64,000 nt of DNA from Elephas maximus indicus (GCF_024166365.1 NC_064842.1:15595001-15659000); one strand, 5' to 3'; counted from the first letter of the stretch, positions 11,393 to 22,568 are shown. Notes: generated by a model from the letters alone, not told the origin. Numbers and translations are program-made.

Positions 11393-14300
11393 CTGGGGGG
11401 GAAAAAAAAAGAAAATAATTAGAACATTATTTCTTCCAATGAATGTTGCTAGGTGCCATCAAGTCAGTTCCAACTCAAAGCGACCCTACATACAACAGAA
11501 CGAAACACTGCCCAGTTCTGTGCCATCCTCACAACCATTGCTACGTTTGAGCTCATTGTTGTAACCACTGTGTCAATCCATCTTGTAGACTTTAACTGTT
11601 ACCTACATTATATTTTTTAAGGATTTTTCATATAATTTGCCATATCTTGCTTCTGAATTTTAATAATCAACTGCTACTGCACATGCCTTCTCAACATACG
11701 TAATTAATAAACACTAATTTTTCATCTATGTATTTATAAACAAGCAATCAGAACAGTAACAGAACTATAGGATTCCTGAACAAGAGTCTTAACGACTCTT
11801 TTTCTTTTCCAGTAAAAATCCCGACACCAAGATATATTCGGCCTACCCCACACTAATGACCACAAAAAAGAGCAAGCATCCTAAAAAGCTTAATTTTAAT
11901 AAGATCATCATGCCTATGAATCCATTAATTCTATAATCTTAATGCTTTCTATTCTACTCTGATAACTAAGGCTGATTGTCAGAGTTCCCGTTTATATAAC
12001 CCAATAAATCCAAACGCTGCTCAACAGACTTGCAGCTGTTCTATCCACCAAGTACCTTTACAGACTTTGAGACAAAATTAAATATTTCTAATGATGGCTG
12101 CTCTGCAGACAATGAAAATGTTCACATCTAGTGTTTTCAAAAACTATATTCAAAGAAAGGAGCCCTAGTGGCACAGTGGTGAAGTGCTCAGCTGCTAACT
12201 GAAAGGTCGGCAGTTCGAACCCAGCAGCTATTCCTTGGGAGAAAGATGTATCAGTCTGCTTCGGTAAGGATTACACCCTTGGAAACCCTATGGGGCAGTT
12301 CTTCTCTGTCCTACAGGGTCACTATGAGTTGGAATTGACTCGATGGCAGTGGGTATATTCAAAGAACAAATAAATTTTCTCTCACAGGTCATTTTTAAAT
12401 ATTTAAAAGCTCTAAAGACATTCTTCCTTTCTATTTGCCACTTGTATTTAAAAAAAAAAAAAAAAGAGTCATTTTGTTAGACTTCATTATATTCACGGCC
12501 GACTCCTGATGACACCACTTAGGTCTTTGGCGCATTACACGGGGTTTTTATGAATACAGCAACTACTATTACAATACCAAGAATAAAACTTCTATGGCTA
12601 AAGGCTGAAATGTTAAAAGGAAAATCAGGTTTAATTCTACTTTTCCTGTATTCATTTTTCCAAGACCTTTGTCAGGGTAAAGCTCCTAATTTATAAGAGT
12701 ACCATAAAAGTTACATGCTTACGGAGATGGTGTGAGAGAAATACAAGACCCTTTAGTCATCGAAAGTAGGGCAGTCTATCCTTTCTGCTTAGGTGCCGTG
12801 GATAGGGGAGGTCATGGTTAAATGATAAGCTTTGTGTTTATCAAAAGAAACCAAGTAGTTCAGGTTTTATCTATTCTAAAAAGCAAACCATGAGCTTAAA
12901 AGAGTAAGCATTAACGTTTTTTTGCTGGAAGTCCGTCCGGTGAAGACGAGATATTTGGGGGAATGTAGGGACAATGAAAATGACTTTTTAAAAAGGCTGA
13001 GTGTTGTGCTTAAGATGTCATTATACACTAGAAAGGAGCTGCTCGTCTCCTATGGGAACGATTCACAACTGCTGACAATCATGGTTCAAACTACACTGCA
13101 CATGGGAAGGAAAAACAGAATAACTATAAATTCAGTGACAGAAAAAAATGAGCCAATTCATCACATCTAGAATGCCGTCTACTGCAATACGTCCCCTTAT
13201 CTTATGTATCATTAAGGAAGAAGAAAACAATGCCAATTAAGCTATAATATGAAATTGATATACATACAATTTCAGAGACGTTAAAATGTGAAAAACATGC
13301 TTCTTGGAATTGATGAAATATGGAAACAAGGACACCACCTAGTGGCAAAATGGTATAAATTCTGGGGCTAAAAAAAATAAATAAATCTAAGGATTTTGCC
13401 AGGGACAAAGCAAGTTTGCCCATCATCTTCTAAGTATTAAATAACCCTTTCTACTAAACAGCTAACAGGAAAAAGCACATTTTCATTTCACTGATTTATT
13501 GTGGAGGTAAAATTGATTTGGCTCTAGACACTGACCCCAAAATTACTTACTTTGTTTCCTGACTGGCTCTCCTCCAGCTTGGCAGCGGGGGTGTTTTCCC
13601 CGTTTTGTTCAGGTGCTACCTTGGCAGCTCTTTCCCCATCAGTCATTTCTTTTGTCTCGTCTTCTCTGTTCAGTGCAGCCCCAGCTGCTTCCTTTTCTCT
13701 GGCTTCTTTACTCTCTGCCTCCTTGTCGTCCTGGGTCTCCTGGGTTTCTATGGCCATCTTCCTTACTGTCTGCTCCTCGGCCCAGGTCTCTTCTAGCTTA
13801 GCATGCCAGTCTTCACGTGTATCTTTACCAGAGCCAATCACCAGGTCCTTCTGTAGTTCTTCTGGTGATCCAGAGTCTGCACTCAATACTTGAGGTCTAT
13901 GACAACCACTGGGATATTCGGCTGCCATCTCAACACCATTACTGCCATTTTTGGGAGACTGACAGCATGCTCCAGAAGTACTAGGTGCTTGGTCACTGTC
14001 ATCGTCTGAGCTCTCAGAACTGGAACCCTCTGCACTTGGTAGTCCGTCCATGCCCAACCTAGCAGAGACAAAAAAAAAAGGCTTAATACCATTTATAGCA
14101 TCTACTTAAAAAAAAAAAGAGTTGCAGTTTATCCAGGGAACACTCTCTGAATAAAAGTATCTGCTAGCTTGACATAGAGCATAAGTTTCAGAAAAAGATA
14201 TTCTAGAAGTGGAATTAAGAGTAAAAAAAAAAAAAAAAAAAATGCAGTGAGCCAAATCAACCATCCCAAACATCCAAGGAGGACCTCTTTTTTAAAGCTG

Positions 14301-17300
14301 TGAATCCCTTAAAAAAAACTGATTTTACTTACAGCTTTTTTTTTCCCCCTACACTGCCTTAATTTCAACTGTTGGAAATAAGATAAAATAATAAACAGTT
14401 AAAAGAAACTCCCAAGATTTACTCATAATCACCCCAAACTGGAAACTACCTGGATGTCTATCAACTGGAGGAGGGATAAGCAAATTGCGGTCTATCTACA
14501 CCCTGCAGTAATACTTGCCAGTCAAAGGTATGAACCACTGAGATTCGTAATACCCTGGATAAATCTCAAAAGCATTACGCTAAGAGAAAGAAGCCAGACA
14601 CGAAAGGCCGTATGACATTCTGGAAAATACTAAACCATGGGAACAAAATCACGTCAGTGATCAGTGATGCTAGGGGTCAGAGGTGGTTTAACTGCAATGG
14701 GTACAAGGGACCTTTTCAGGGTGATGGGAATAGTCTGTATCTTGGCTGTGGTGGTAGTGACATGACTGTATATTACATACTTTCAAAACTCAAAGAATTG
14801 CTCAACTGAAGAAGATAAATTTTACCATATACCTCAAAAATATCTCAATAAACCTGACTTAAAAAAAAAAAAAATACAGGAAATGCCATTACCTTTTCTC
14901 TCAGGAACAGTCCCCATTTCAGAAAGAACAATGAAACTCTATGTTGGACTTACGGAGTTACACGATCTTTGGTCAACAATTATCTTCCTATCTCCAAAGA
15001 GGAGGCCGACACGGAAGCAAGCTCCATGGGCATTTGTCACTTTCTAGAACTTGGCTCAACCAAAGTGAGCTGGCAACCAGAGGACCAACTGGGAAGGGCA
15101 GGAGAACTACTGGAACATGGGTAAGAAAAAGTGAGTACTGTTGTGGTTTTCATCCTCAAGTGCTAAACAGACTTGAGAACAGAGGAAATAACCAGGTGAA
15201 CAGAAGGCTGGCAAAGTGAGCCAAGACCTCAACGATGACTGCGGAAAAACCCCAGAGAAAACAGAACAAACAGAAAGAATGGCCCTGGCCTCCACCTGGA
15301 ATTTTTGAAAGCTAACTCTTTCAACACCAAAAAGTAATTCAAGTATAAAGAATTCATTTTTATGCGATGTCTCACCCTAAGGGGGAAAAATAAGTTCTTT
15401 AGATACTATTAATGGCATTTATAGCAAAAGCCATTACTAGTGTGTACAATGTGACAATCACTGAAACCTGAAGACTGCAGCCTCCTGGAAAATTTCTGAG
15501 CCCCCATCAAACACTACTTAAAAATGTGTTTGTAACAGACAGACAAGAAGGATACAGATCATATCAGTCATCAAACATCAATTTGGAATGACAATGAAAC
15601 AAACCCACCAAAAGCATTTTCTTTTTTCGGCGCTGGCTCCTCTGCTCGTCTTTGATTTATTAGGCCGTTTCCTATTCTCACTGACTTCTGCTGATACCAT
15701 CTTGCTGGAGGCAGCCTGCATACCTAACCAGAAATTTAAACAACTCAGTTTCCACTATAAGGACTAAGTTTAATTTAAGAAACTATAAATAGTCCAGATT
15801 ACAAAAAAGAGCTGCAAAGGAATAAAACGGCTACAGATTTAAATTTATCAGAATCTTATATGGTTAAAATGAGACTGATCTCAAATGTGCACAGATTTAA
15901 AATAATAAGGATTCTGGTTCTGGAATCAAATTTTTAAAGCAAACGATGATAGCACCCACGTCCAACTTGCAACCTTGAGGCTGACAGATTCAGACCGAGC
16001 CCTCACCAAACCTAATAATTCATCACCTTGTGCTAGTTATTTGCATATGTTTATCTTTCCTGTTATAAGCTTTTTGATGGAAAAGATTCCTTCTTATTCA
16101 ATTGTACCCACAAAAGCTCTAGCCTAATGCTTTGGATGCTGAAAATATAAAAGTTAATGAGCATCGGTCCCATTAAAAACCACTAAAAGGTTGACCTAAC
16201 ACCGGAAGCCATCATGCTGAGGTCTGGACACCTCCTGAAGACTTAGCTTATCCCCAGGAAGCACGACAAGCCTTCTTACCTGGGTCCACAGGCCCATGGA
16301 ATTCCGGGGTTAAGGATGCCAAATGTTCTGGGGGTGTGCGGTTCATTTTTGAGGGGAGAGGCTCACCTGATTCAAAGACCTCAAAGAGGTCTGTGATTCA
16401 TGAAAGCTTAAGAACTGCTCTCTGTGTGCCGTGTGGAAGGGTCTGGAACATCCAGCTTCAGGGGTGCCTGCTGACCACACTGATGAATGCTCACTCTCAC
16501 CTTTGAGGACGGAATCCTCCAGACGCTCGGCCATCTCATGGCACTGCTGCTGGTAGTCGGGGCTGGAGAAGCAGTGCTTGGGTTCTGCGAGCTTCCGCTG
16601 CAGGCGCTCCAGGCGCTTCTGCTCCTTTTCAGCCTCACGCTCGGCCTGTTGTTTTACCCACTCGGCCATTCTACAGGCGGGGAGGAAGAGGTGTAACTAA
16701 ATGGATATATTATATACATGGTTTTATATACAGAACGCCTACCCCCAACCAAATCGAGGCACCTTTGCTCGTATTGTGACACTGCCTCAGAAAAGCGTGC
16801 CATGCTCACTGGCTACTGTAAGGGACTTACTGAAAACCCAACGGTAATTATTAAATTATGGAAAAGGTTCAATCTAACAGCAATAAATTAGAACATGCAC
16901 ATTTAACATTTCCATTTCAGATATGCATAGCTTGTATATAATCATTATTGACAGGAAAGTATGTTTCTTTTTTCAAAAAAATAAAAAAGGAGAGTATTTT
17001 ACGCTTTTTCATGATTGACATCTCGCAGTCTCCTGCCACTGAGATCCCGGCAAGCCTCTCGATTGGTTGTCTTCTCAATCTGAGCGCCAAGCGCTCGGAG
17101 CATGGACCCAAAACCTGAGCAAATGTATTTGGAGGATACAGGTTGAAACATGTTCAAGGAAAGATAAAAGCTGAATTTATGAAAATAGTATTATATCACA
17201 GGGTTAAAGGTAAATTCTTATTTCTTTCTTGCTTTTTTTAAAAGGAGATGGACCTCGAAGTTCTAACCTAGGAAGCAAAGCCAACAGGATCGACAAACTT

Positions 17301-20300
17301 GATTCAATCTAATGCCTTTTGCCCTTCATTTTATCTTTCTGAAATAGTGTACCTGCACAGAGCTTTACCAGGGCTAGCGATCCCAGGATTCCCGTTAATA
17401 ACTTGAAAAATGATATGGTGAGATTTTACAATGAGCTAAAAGGAAAGGCAATTTCAAGCTGTCACTGGCTGATACGGCATGTTGCATTCTTACTGATCAT
17501 TTCAAACAGCAGGATGGTTACAGTCTGACACGTCAGCTCTCTGAAAACCCAACCAAATCACTGCAGATCCGGAGAGCGCTTGGGGATGATATGTTAGGGT
17601 GTCAGGAGAAATAGAAAGAACTGTTCGTATTCTATGTTCACGCTTTTAGTTCCTTTTCTCTTACTAGATGACTAACACAACCAGGACCTTAATCTACCCC
17701 CACCTGTCAACAACTGTATCTCCTAAGGTGACTGTAGAGCTCCTTTGGAACTATAATAACTAAACAAAGTCTTGATAAAAGCTGAGGGAGGTTTAACGGT
17801 TTTAAACTCTTCCTTTAGCAAACCAGACAGAATACTGGTCACCTCTCTTCGTTTAAGCTTTCCCAAAGTTTGAGAGCCTGGGCTGCCCAGGAACTATCTG
17901 ACTGGAAAGGGTAGAAATTGTATCAGACAGTATTTCTTCGCCCCAAATAAAAGGGGAAATATTCAATATAAGGTGAGTAAATAAAGGATTTCACAGGGCG
18001 AAACAAGGCTGGCATACTACAGAGACAGGGAATTTGCTAATTTAATAACTCCGGCTAGAGTTCACAGACATGTTACAACTAGGCAGTCAGCATTCATTCC
18101 TACCTCCTTTTCCACCACGGAGCCTGGGCTCCAGGCTATAAATGGCTCCATGCTGCACGGCGTCACTGGTGCTAACGAGGGCTCCGTTGCATTTCACAAA
18201 GAAGTATTCCACCGGCACATCCTGGGGACAAGTTTGATTTTTTTAACACTTTTAATGAGACAATACAAGTTTCTTGTAGGAAAGGACCTAGTTTATCTTT
18301 TTATTATCACCAGTTATAAGCAGATAATATGTACTTAATCAGTATTTGTTGCACTGAAAATAAAAACTGCTAAAAGAAAAGTCATTTCATATGAAGGGTT
18401 CTGGGAACAATTTTTTCCTAATATTATCTAATCAGGACAAACCGAAGAACCTTCAGTTCTTTTGGGTGAAAGTAAAAACTGCTTCCTTCTTCTTCTCTAG
18501 TAGGAAATCTCAGTTGAGGTTGAAAATTGTACAGGGCTCAGATCCACAAACTCTGGGGGTCCCATTTTCTCCGACTTTTTCAAACAGGTAAAATCAAGTT
18601 GTACATCAAGAGTGGTCCTCAAGTTTAAAGCTGACAATATACATCCTGACACGTGTAGGTAGAGGATAAGAATGGGGGGAAGGGAGGAGACAAGGGCAGG
18701 GTTTTTAACACACCTATATAAACCCTATAGGGTCACTATGAGTCGGAATCAACTTGATGGCACTGGTTTTTTTAATATAAACTTTGGAGCCCTGGCGGCA
18801 CAGTGGCTAAGAGTTTGGCTGCTAACCAAAAGGCTGGCAGTTTGAATCCACCAGCCGCTCCCTGGAAACCCTACGGGGCAGTTCTAGTCTGTCCTATCGG
18901 GTCGCTATGAATCAGAATTGACTCAATGGCAACAGAGTTTTATATAAACTTTAATATTTTTAGGACCAGCTGGCAACCAGTGCTTGTCTCTTCTGCTACC
19001 TTTCCCATGTTTACAACCAATCACTGCAGAAGCTCAAGAACCCCCAAACCTCCTATGTATAGTATTTCAGAAATTCTCAGATCAAGTGACAAAAAGAAAA
19101 AATAAATACCGTAAGTCTTTCTAAACAAGTTTCTGTTGCTGTGAAATAAGTCAACAGGGGAGAATTTTTCAAAGTTACAAGGAACCCAGGAGATATACAA
19201 TTTGATCTACAAAATCAAGAGCAAAGAGATAGACACACCAACAGGAAAGGAAAAACGCATTATTGGTATCTTCCTGAAGGGAAACTATGAACAATTAGTC
19301 CTGAACCACACCACACAACTATTTCAAATGGAAATCATTCACTCATTCACTACACAAATACTAATTAAGTGCCTGCTATTATTGCCAGATACTAGCCAGG
19401 ATTGCTATAAGTCAGAATCAACTCTACGACAACAGGTTAGGTTAGGTTATGCCAGGTTTAGAAGCCCTGTTGCCACGATGGTTGAATGTTCAACTGCTAA
19501 CCAAAAGGTTGGCAGTTCAAATCCACCAGCCACTCCTTGGAAACCCTATGGGACAGTTCTACCCTGTTCTATAGGGCTACTATGACTTGGAATTGACTTG
19601 ATGACCCCAGGTTATGTCAGGTTTAAAGAATCCTGGTGGCACAGTGCTTAAGTGCTTGGCTGCTAAGCAACCTGTTGGCCACTCTGGCAAGAGAAAGATG
19701 TGGCAGCCTGCTTCCGTAAAGATTACAGCCTTGGAATCTCTATGGGGCAGTTCTACTCTGTCCTACAGGGTCACTACGAGTCCGAATCAGCTTGATGGCA
19801 ACAAGCTTTTTTTTTGCTGGCTAGCATTCTTGTGAATTAATAGTCACAAATAAGAAAAAAGAAACCTTAGTGGTGTAGTAGTTAAGAGCTACAGCTGCTA
19901 ACCAAAAGGTTGGCAGTTCGAATCCACTAGGTACTCCTTGGAAACCCTATGAGGCAGTTCTACTCTATCCTATAGAGTCGATATGAGTTGGGATCAACTT
20001 GACGGCAGTGGGTTTGAGTAGGCAAAAAAAAAGGCGGAAAAAAATTTAGAGTCAATTTAACCATTTGTGAATTATAAAGCACTTCGAGCACAAAGTATGA
20101 TGTGTGTCTCAGCCCAACTGACCTAAGGCCACAAGAGACAAGCGTGTAGTCCACCAAAGTCAAGTTTATTGACTCGCTGCACCAGAGGAATCATGGGGTA
20201 TCTCACGAACAAAAGAAAAGACAGAGTTATAGGATTTGGGGCAAGAATGGAGTTTAGGTGAAATGTAAATGAAGCAATGTGTTAGGATCAAAATAAAGCA

Positions 20301-22286
20301 GAGCCATGTGTAAAAGAGGCAACACTGGGTCTAGAGACTGCGAGTGGATCCAGGCTCCTGTCTCCTTGGAAAGTATAGTTATGTGTGGAACAGCTATGTT
20401 CAGACATCCCTCATCTGAAGCTCTGCACCTGGGTTCGAAATCACAAGTGCTTCTCTGTATCAAAGTGACTTAGCTTCTCAAAGCAAGAGTAGGATGGCTC
20501 ATTCTTACTGCAATGATTTGAAATAGCAAAGTTTCTTATAGTCTAGGATTTTAAGTCCAAGGTTTTTCAGCGAGTTAAGAAAGCAGGGGACTCTCAAGGT
20601 CATTATGACATTTCACCACTACACTGTGTCCTTGGGAGAAATACTATTTCCTATTAACTAAGCAGCTGGCTTTATCTGTGTCAGCTGTATCAGTCTGATG
20701 AACAGCAGGGCAGATTTTTACTTTCCCAGGGGGAGTTAACTCCATCTTGATCATGTGTTAGAAGAGCTTTGTTCTAAAAAGCACAGTGTGTAAAAGCACT
20801 GTTTCTTCCAGTATCTCATCAAATGCTCTTTTATAAGCTTTACATTCCTATTCTTATCTGTTTGATCCTGTTTCTAAGATGCCTGACTGAATCCACTCAT
20901 TTATGTTTCTTGCTTCTTATTTAAAAATTCTTATTACCAACATTTCTCATAACTAAGATACTATTTTTTTGGCCTCACTCTGGATCAACTGTCAGTAAGT
21001 TTGAAAACTGCACTCAGGAGAAAAGTTACTTTCAGAGATAGTAAACCCAGACCTTCTTGGAAAATATTTCCTCATTCAGATGGTCAAAAAAGTTCTGCTG
21101 ACAGTCTTTAGATTGGATTGCAGTGTAGGAAGAAAAATGAGCAAGCTGAAAAACCACATTTGCAAGCACACATTCCTTCTTCATGGAACAAGTCCAAGTC
21201 TTTTAAAGATCTGGTTTACACTGTAGTATTAACATTTGTGAAGTTCATAAATAACAAGCAGAGGAAGTAGCCTGGAAAGTCCGGAAGAGGTGCGGTGATA
21301 TAGAAACAACAGTACTAGATGAAGTACCCTTAAACCCATTGCATCTAGTCCATTCCGACTCACAGCGACCTTACAGGACAGAGAACTGCCCCGGAGGGTT
21401 TCCAAGGAACAGCTGGTGGATTCGAACTGCTGACCTTTTGGTTAGCAGCCGAACGCTTAACCACAGCACCATCAAATCTTCACTAGATGAAGTACCAAAT
21501 TTAAATTAGATTTAAGGAGACTACTGAATTACCGAACAGGGTAAATATCACAAATGGTAAAAGCTTGCTTACTTGAGGATCAAGTAAAACTACACAAGCA
21601 ACTTTGGAAGTTCTTGATAGGTTTTTAAAAATACGTACGGACAAATGAGATCAAAAGATTAGTGAAAACAAATGACAGGCCCTAAGAATCTATGTCAACA
21701 GAACACAAGCGTGAATCCTCGGCCCCGACCACATGAATTCGTTTCCCTCTCTCATCGCTCTTCAGCTGTCCTTCTCTAGGTTGAAGGTAACACAGCTGTG
21801 TGATTAGTAGGCAAAACGCACGTCACAGAACCACCTTATGAATGTAGGGCCACGAGTCTTAAAGGTCCTCTGGTACAACTGCCTCATTTACAGCTGAAGA
21901 AACTGAGACCCAAAATGCTTGTGCCTGAGGGCTGGACTAAGGGCTGCACCTGTAAGCGGATTTTTCTCTCCTTTTATAGGGAGGCAAAACCACCACCACA
22001 AAACAAAAGCAAAGGAAAGCCTCAGTACCAGTTCAAAGCATCTTAAAACTAGGGATCCTCAGACACCGAAAACCCCAGAAAACAGACGCATCCCCGACAG
22101 GCCCTCTTCGCACCCAGTCCTGCCTCTCGCCCGCCTCTTTCCCCATCCAGGAGCCGCGATCGTCACCTGATCTTGGCAGTAACGATGGATAAAATCCCAT
22201 ACGGAGCATCGAGCCGAGGCACAGCGCACCGCCTTGCACCCGGAGCCGGGGCCGCGAATCCACACCAGCGCCGCAGACTCCGCCAT
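11171..22286 (-). CDS. SDE2: SDE2, replication stress and splicing factor, 7 coding exons
   Basis: Coding exons are 22286-22167, 18221-18104, 17114-17003, 16670-16501, 15723-15609, 14058-13551 and 11392-11171, joining to 1365 nt (454 residues plus stop). Human SDE2 is about 451. Seen: a ubiquitin-like fold at residues 1-77 ending RLRGG, then Lys78-Gly-Gly; a conserved block near 80-117; a charged helix at 118-172; a basic stretch around 190-210; an acidic Ser/Asp linker from about 220; a SAP-type domain near 400-435; and a Lys-rich end, PLKGKKK. Family knowledge: the precursor is cleaved after the GG pair. The Lys-started C-terminal part acts in the nucleus in PCNA-linked replication-stress responses and in splicing of particular introns, and is removed by regulated proteolysis. 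The start is the first ATG of the leader, with G at -3 and G at +4. No stop or frameshift interrupts it. The gene identification is firm; spliced ends were read by eye. Confidence 0.96.
11438..11590 (-). mobile_element. RTE-family 3' end fragment in SDE2 intron 6
   Basis: Inverted RTE tail: GTTGCTAGGTGCCATCAAGT, CAACAGAACGAAACACTGCC, ACTGTGTCAATCCATCTTG. Matches the copies at 1220-1400 and 40950-41110. Confidence 0.8.
12160..12354 (+). mobile_element. AfroSINE, long form, in SDE2 intron 6
   Basis: Near full length with B box GCAGTTCGAACCC and tail ATGAGTTGGAATTGACTCGA. Antisense to SDE2. Only young SINE between exons 2 and 7. Confidence 0.92.
13551..14058 (-). CDS. SDE2: SDE2 coding exon 6
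   Basis: Encodes residues 212-381, starting [11 protein letters not shown]. It holds the acidic low-complexity tract [18 protein letters not shown] and then Glu/Lys/Ala-rich linker ending ESQSGNK. The donor is a strong GTAAGT and the acceptor TGCTAG. This is the least conserved part of the family, so substitutions relative to human are expected. Confidence 0.94.
14400..14875 (+). mobile_element. old L1 3' end in SDE2 intron 5
   Basis: Contains L1 ORF2-end/3' UTR text ('actggaaactacctggatgtc', 'gggaacaaaatcacgtc') and a terminal A-run at 14861. Confidence 0.6.
15609..15723 (-). CDS. SDE2: SDE2 coding exon 5
   Basis: Encodes residues 174-212, [12 protein letters not shown] through EKRKCFW. 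It includes basic clusters (NRKRPNKSK and EKRKC) that could serve as nuclear localisation signals; that role is inference. The acceptor is GGTTAG and the donor GTGGGT. The split Trp codon joins exon 6 in frame. Confidence 0.93.
16501..16670 (-). CDS. SDE2: SDE2 coding exon 4
   Basis: Encodes residues 117-174, a charged helical segment beginning [19 protein letters not shown] and ending LEDSVLK-G. The acceptor is CCTGTAG and the donor GTGAGA. An open frame reads through the donor for about 50 more codons, but that tail is intron. Intron 3 upstream of it is 332 bases. Confidence 0.95.
17003..17114 (-). CDS. SDE2: SDE2 coding exon 3
   Basis: Encodes residues 80-117, including [20 protein letters not shown] and [15 protein letters not shown], the most conserved part of the family just after the cleavage site. 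The acceptor is TGCTCAG and the donor GTAAAA. Both junction phases match the neighbouring exons. Confidence 0.95.
18104..18221 (-). CDS. SDE2: SDE2 coding exon 2
   Basis: Encodes residues 41-79 and the first base of codon 80: [13 protein letters not shown] at the start, EPRLRGGKG at the end. It completes the ubiquitin-like domain and contains the Gly76-Gly77/Lys78 processing site. The acceptor is CCCCAG and the donor GTAGGA. Intron 1 upstream is 3.9 kb and carries SINEs and a solo LTR. Confidence 0.95.
18716..18772 (+). mobile_element. AfroSINE 3' fragment
   Basis: Only the tail remains: AACCCTATAGGGTCACTATG and AGTCGGAATCAACTTGATGG. In SDE2 intron 1. Confidence 0.8.
18785..18945 (+). mobile_element. 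AfroSINE, short form
   Basis: Head GAGCCCTGGCGGCACAGTGG, short middle, tail ATGAATCAGAATTGACTCAA. In SDE2 intron 1. Confidence 0.92.
19395..19443 (+). mobile_element. AfroSINE tail fragment with GGTTA repeats
   Basis: GGATTGCTATAAGTCAGAAT and TCAACTCTACGACAACA, followed by a short GGTTA run. Confidence 0.65.
19461..19608 (+). mobile_element. AfroSINE, short form, with 17-base TSD
   Basis: Flanked by AGGTTATGCCAGGTTTA (19444-19460) and AGGTTATGTCAGGTTTA (19609-19625), one mismatch. Inserted exactly between two other SINE copies. Confidence 0.92.
19626..19812 (+). mobile_element. AfroSINE, long form
   Basis: AATCCTGGTGGCACAGTGC head, GCTTCCGTAAAGATTACAGC middle, TACGAGTCCGAATCAGC tail and T-run. 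Part of its B-box region is deleted. Confidence 0.92.
19858..20018 (+). mobile_element. AfroSINE, short form
   Basis: GAAACCTTAGTGGTGTAGT head, GGCAGTTCGAATCCACTAGG, ATGAGTTGGGATCAACTTGA tail. Last of the same-orientation cluster in intron 1. Confidence 0.92.
20101..20512 (-). mobile_element. solo ERV1-like LTR in SDE2 intron 1, sense orientation
   Basis: On the minus strand it starts TGCAGTAAGAATGAGCC and ends GAGACACACA, with AATAAA at 20170-20165 about 70 bases from its end, preceded by GGTGCAGCGAGTC. A 4-base duplication ATGA flanks it (20097-20100 and 20513-20516), the ERV1 length. 412 bases, no internal region. Ends were set from the TG...CA and TSD match; family name unknown. Confidence 0.6.
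21330..21477 (-). mobile_element. AfroSINE, short form, in SDE2 intron 1
   Basis: Inverted: CATTCCGACTCACAGCGACC, GGATTCGAACTGCTGACC, TTAACCACAGCACC. Sense to SDE2. Confidence 0.92.
21850..21925 (-). repeat. MIR core fragment
   Basis: CCTCATTTACAGCTGAAGAA and ACTGAGACCCAAAATGC resemble the inverted MIR core. Confidence 0.45.
22167..22286 (-). CDS. SDE2: SDE2 coding exon 1
   Basis: Encodes residues 1-40, beginning [12 protein letters not shown] and ending HRYCQDQ, the first half of the ubiquitin-like domain. The exon ends in phase 0 at CAG followed by GTGACG. It lies inside the CpG island. The frame is open upstream of the ATG, but no upstream ATG occurs in the leader I can read. Confidence 0.95.
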
Positions 22287-22560
22287 CTCACCTAGCCCCA
22301 GAAACTCCACAGCCCGAGACACCCGGCGCCACCACCAGTCTGGCGCGTTATGATGACGCAGCCCGTCTTCCAGAGCCCCGCCCCTCACGCCTTCCGCTCG
22401 TCCCGCCCCTCCCCTGGGGCCAGTCACGTGAGCCGGGCCGCCCGGCCGCGCTGGCGGGGGAGGGGAACAGGAAGGGCCTGGCGGAGGCTGATAAGACAGC
22501 AGAGCCGGAGGGCGAGGCGTTGCTAGGAGCAGTTGCTAGGGCGGGGCTCGAGGGACTCGC

Positions 22561-22568
22561 TATAAAAG
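22561..22568 (+). promoter_or_regulatory. TATA box facing away from SDE2
   Basis: TATAAAAG on the plus strand, just after GC-rich sequence, would set a start near 22590 and drive transcription away from SDE2. No coding frame of note follows. It may drive a divergent non-coding transcript; that is inference. Confidence 0.4.

Noticed and set aside
12160..12354. tRNA-like A and B box sequences in many copies
   Set aside because: They belong to dispersed SINE heads with SINE bodies and tails, not to tRNA genes.
13552..13893. 113-codon plus-strand open frame, Ser/Ala-rich
   Set aside because: It is the antisense shadow of SDE2 exon 6.
16343..16669. 108-codon minus-strand frame extending past SDE2 exon 4
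   Set aside because: The first 56 codons are exon 4; the rest follows a good GTGAGA donor and the exon 5 phase fits, so the tail is intron.
22059..22427. Frame extending SDE2 exon 1 upstream of the ATG
   Set aside because: The extension opens with GTG, not ATG. The chosen ATG has a strong context and matches the family N-terminus.
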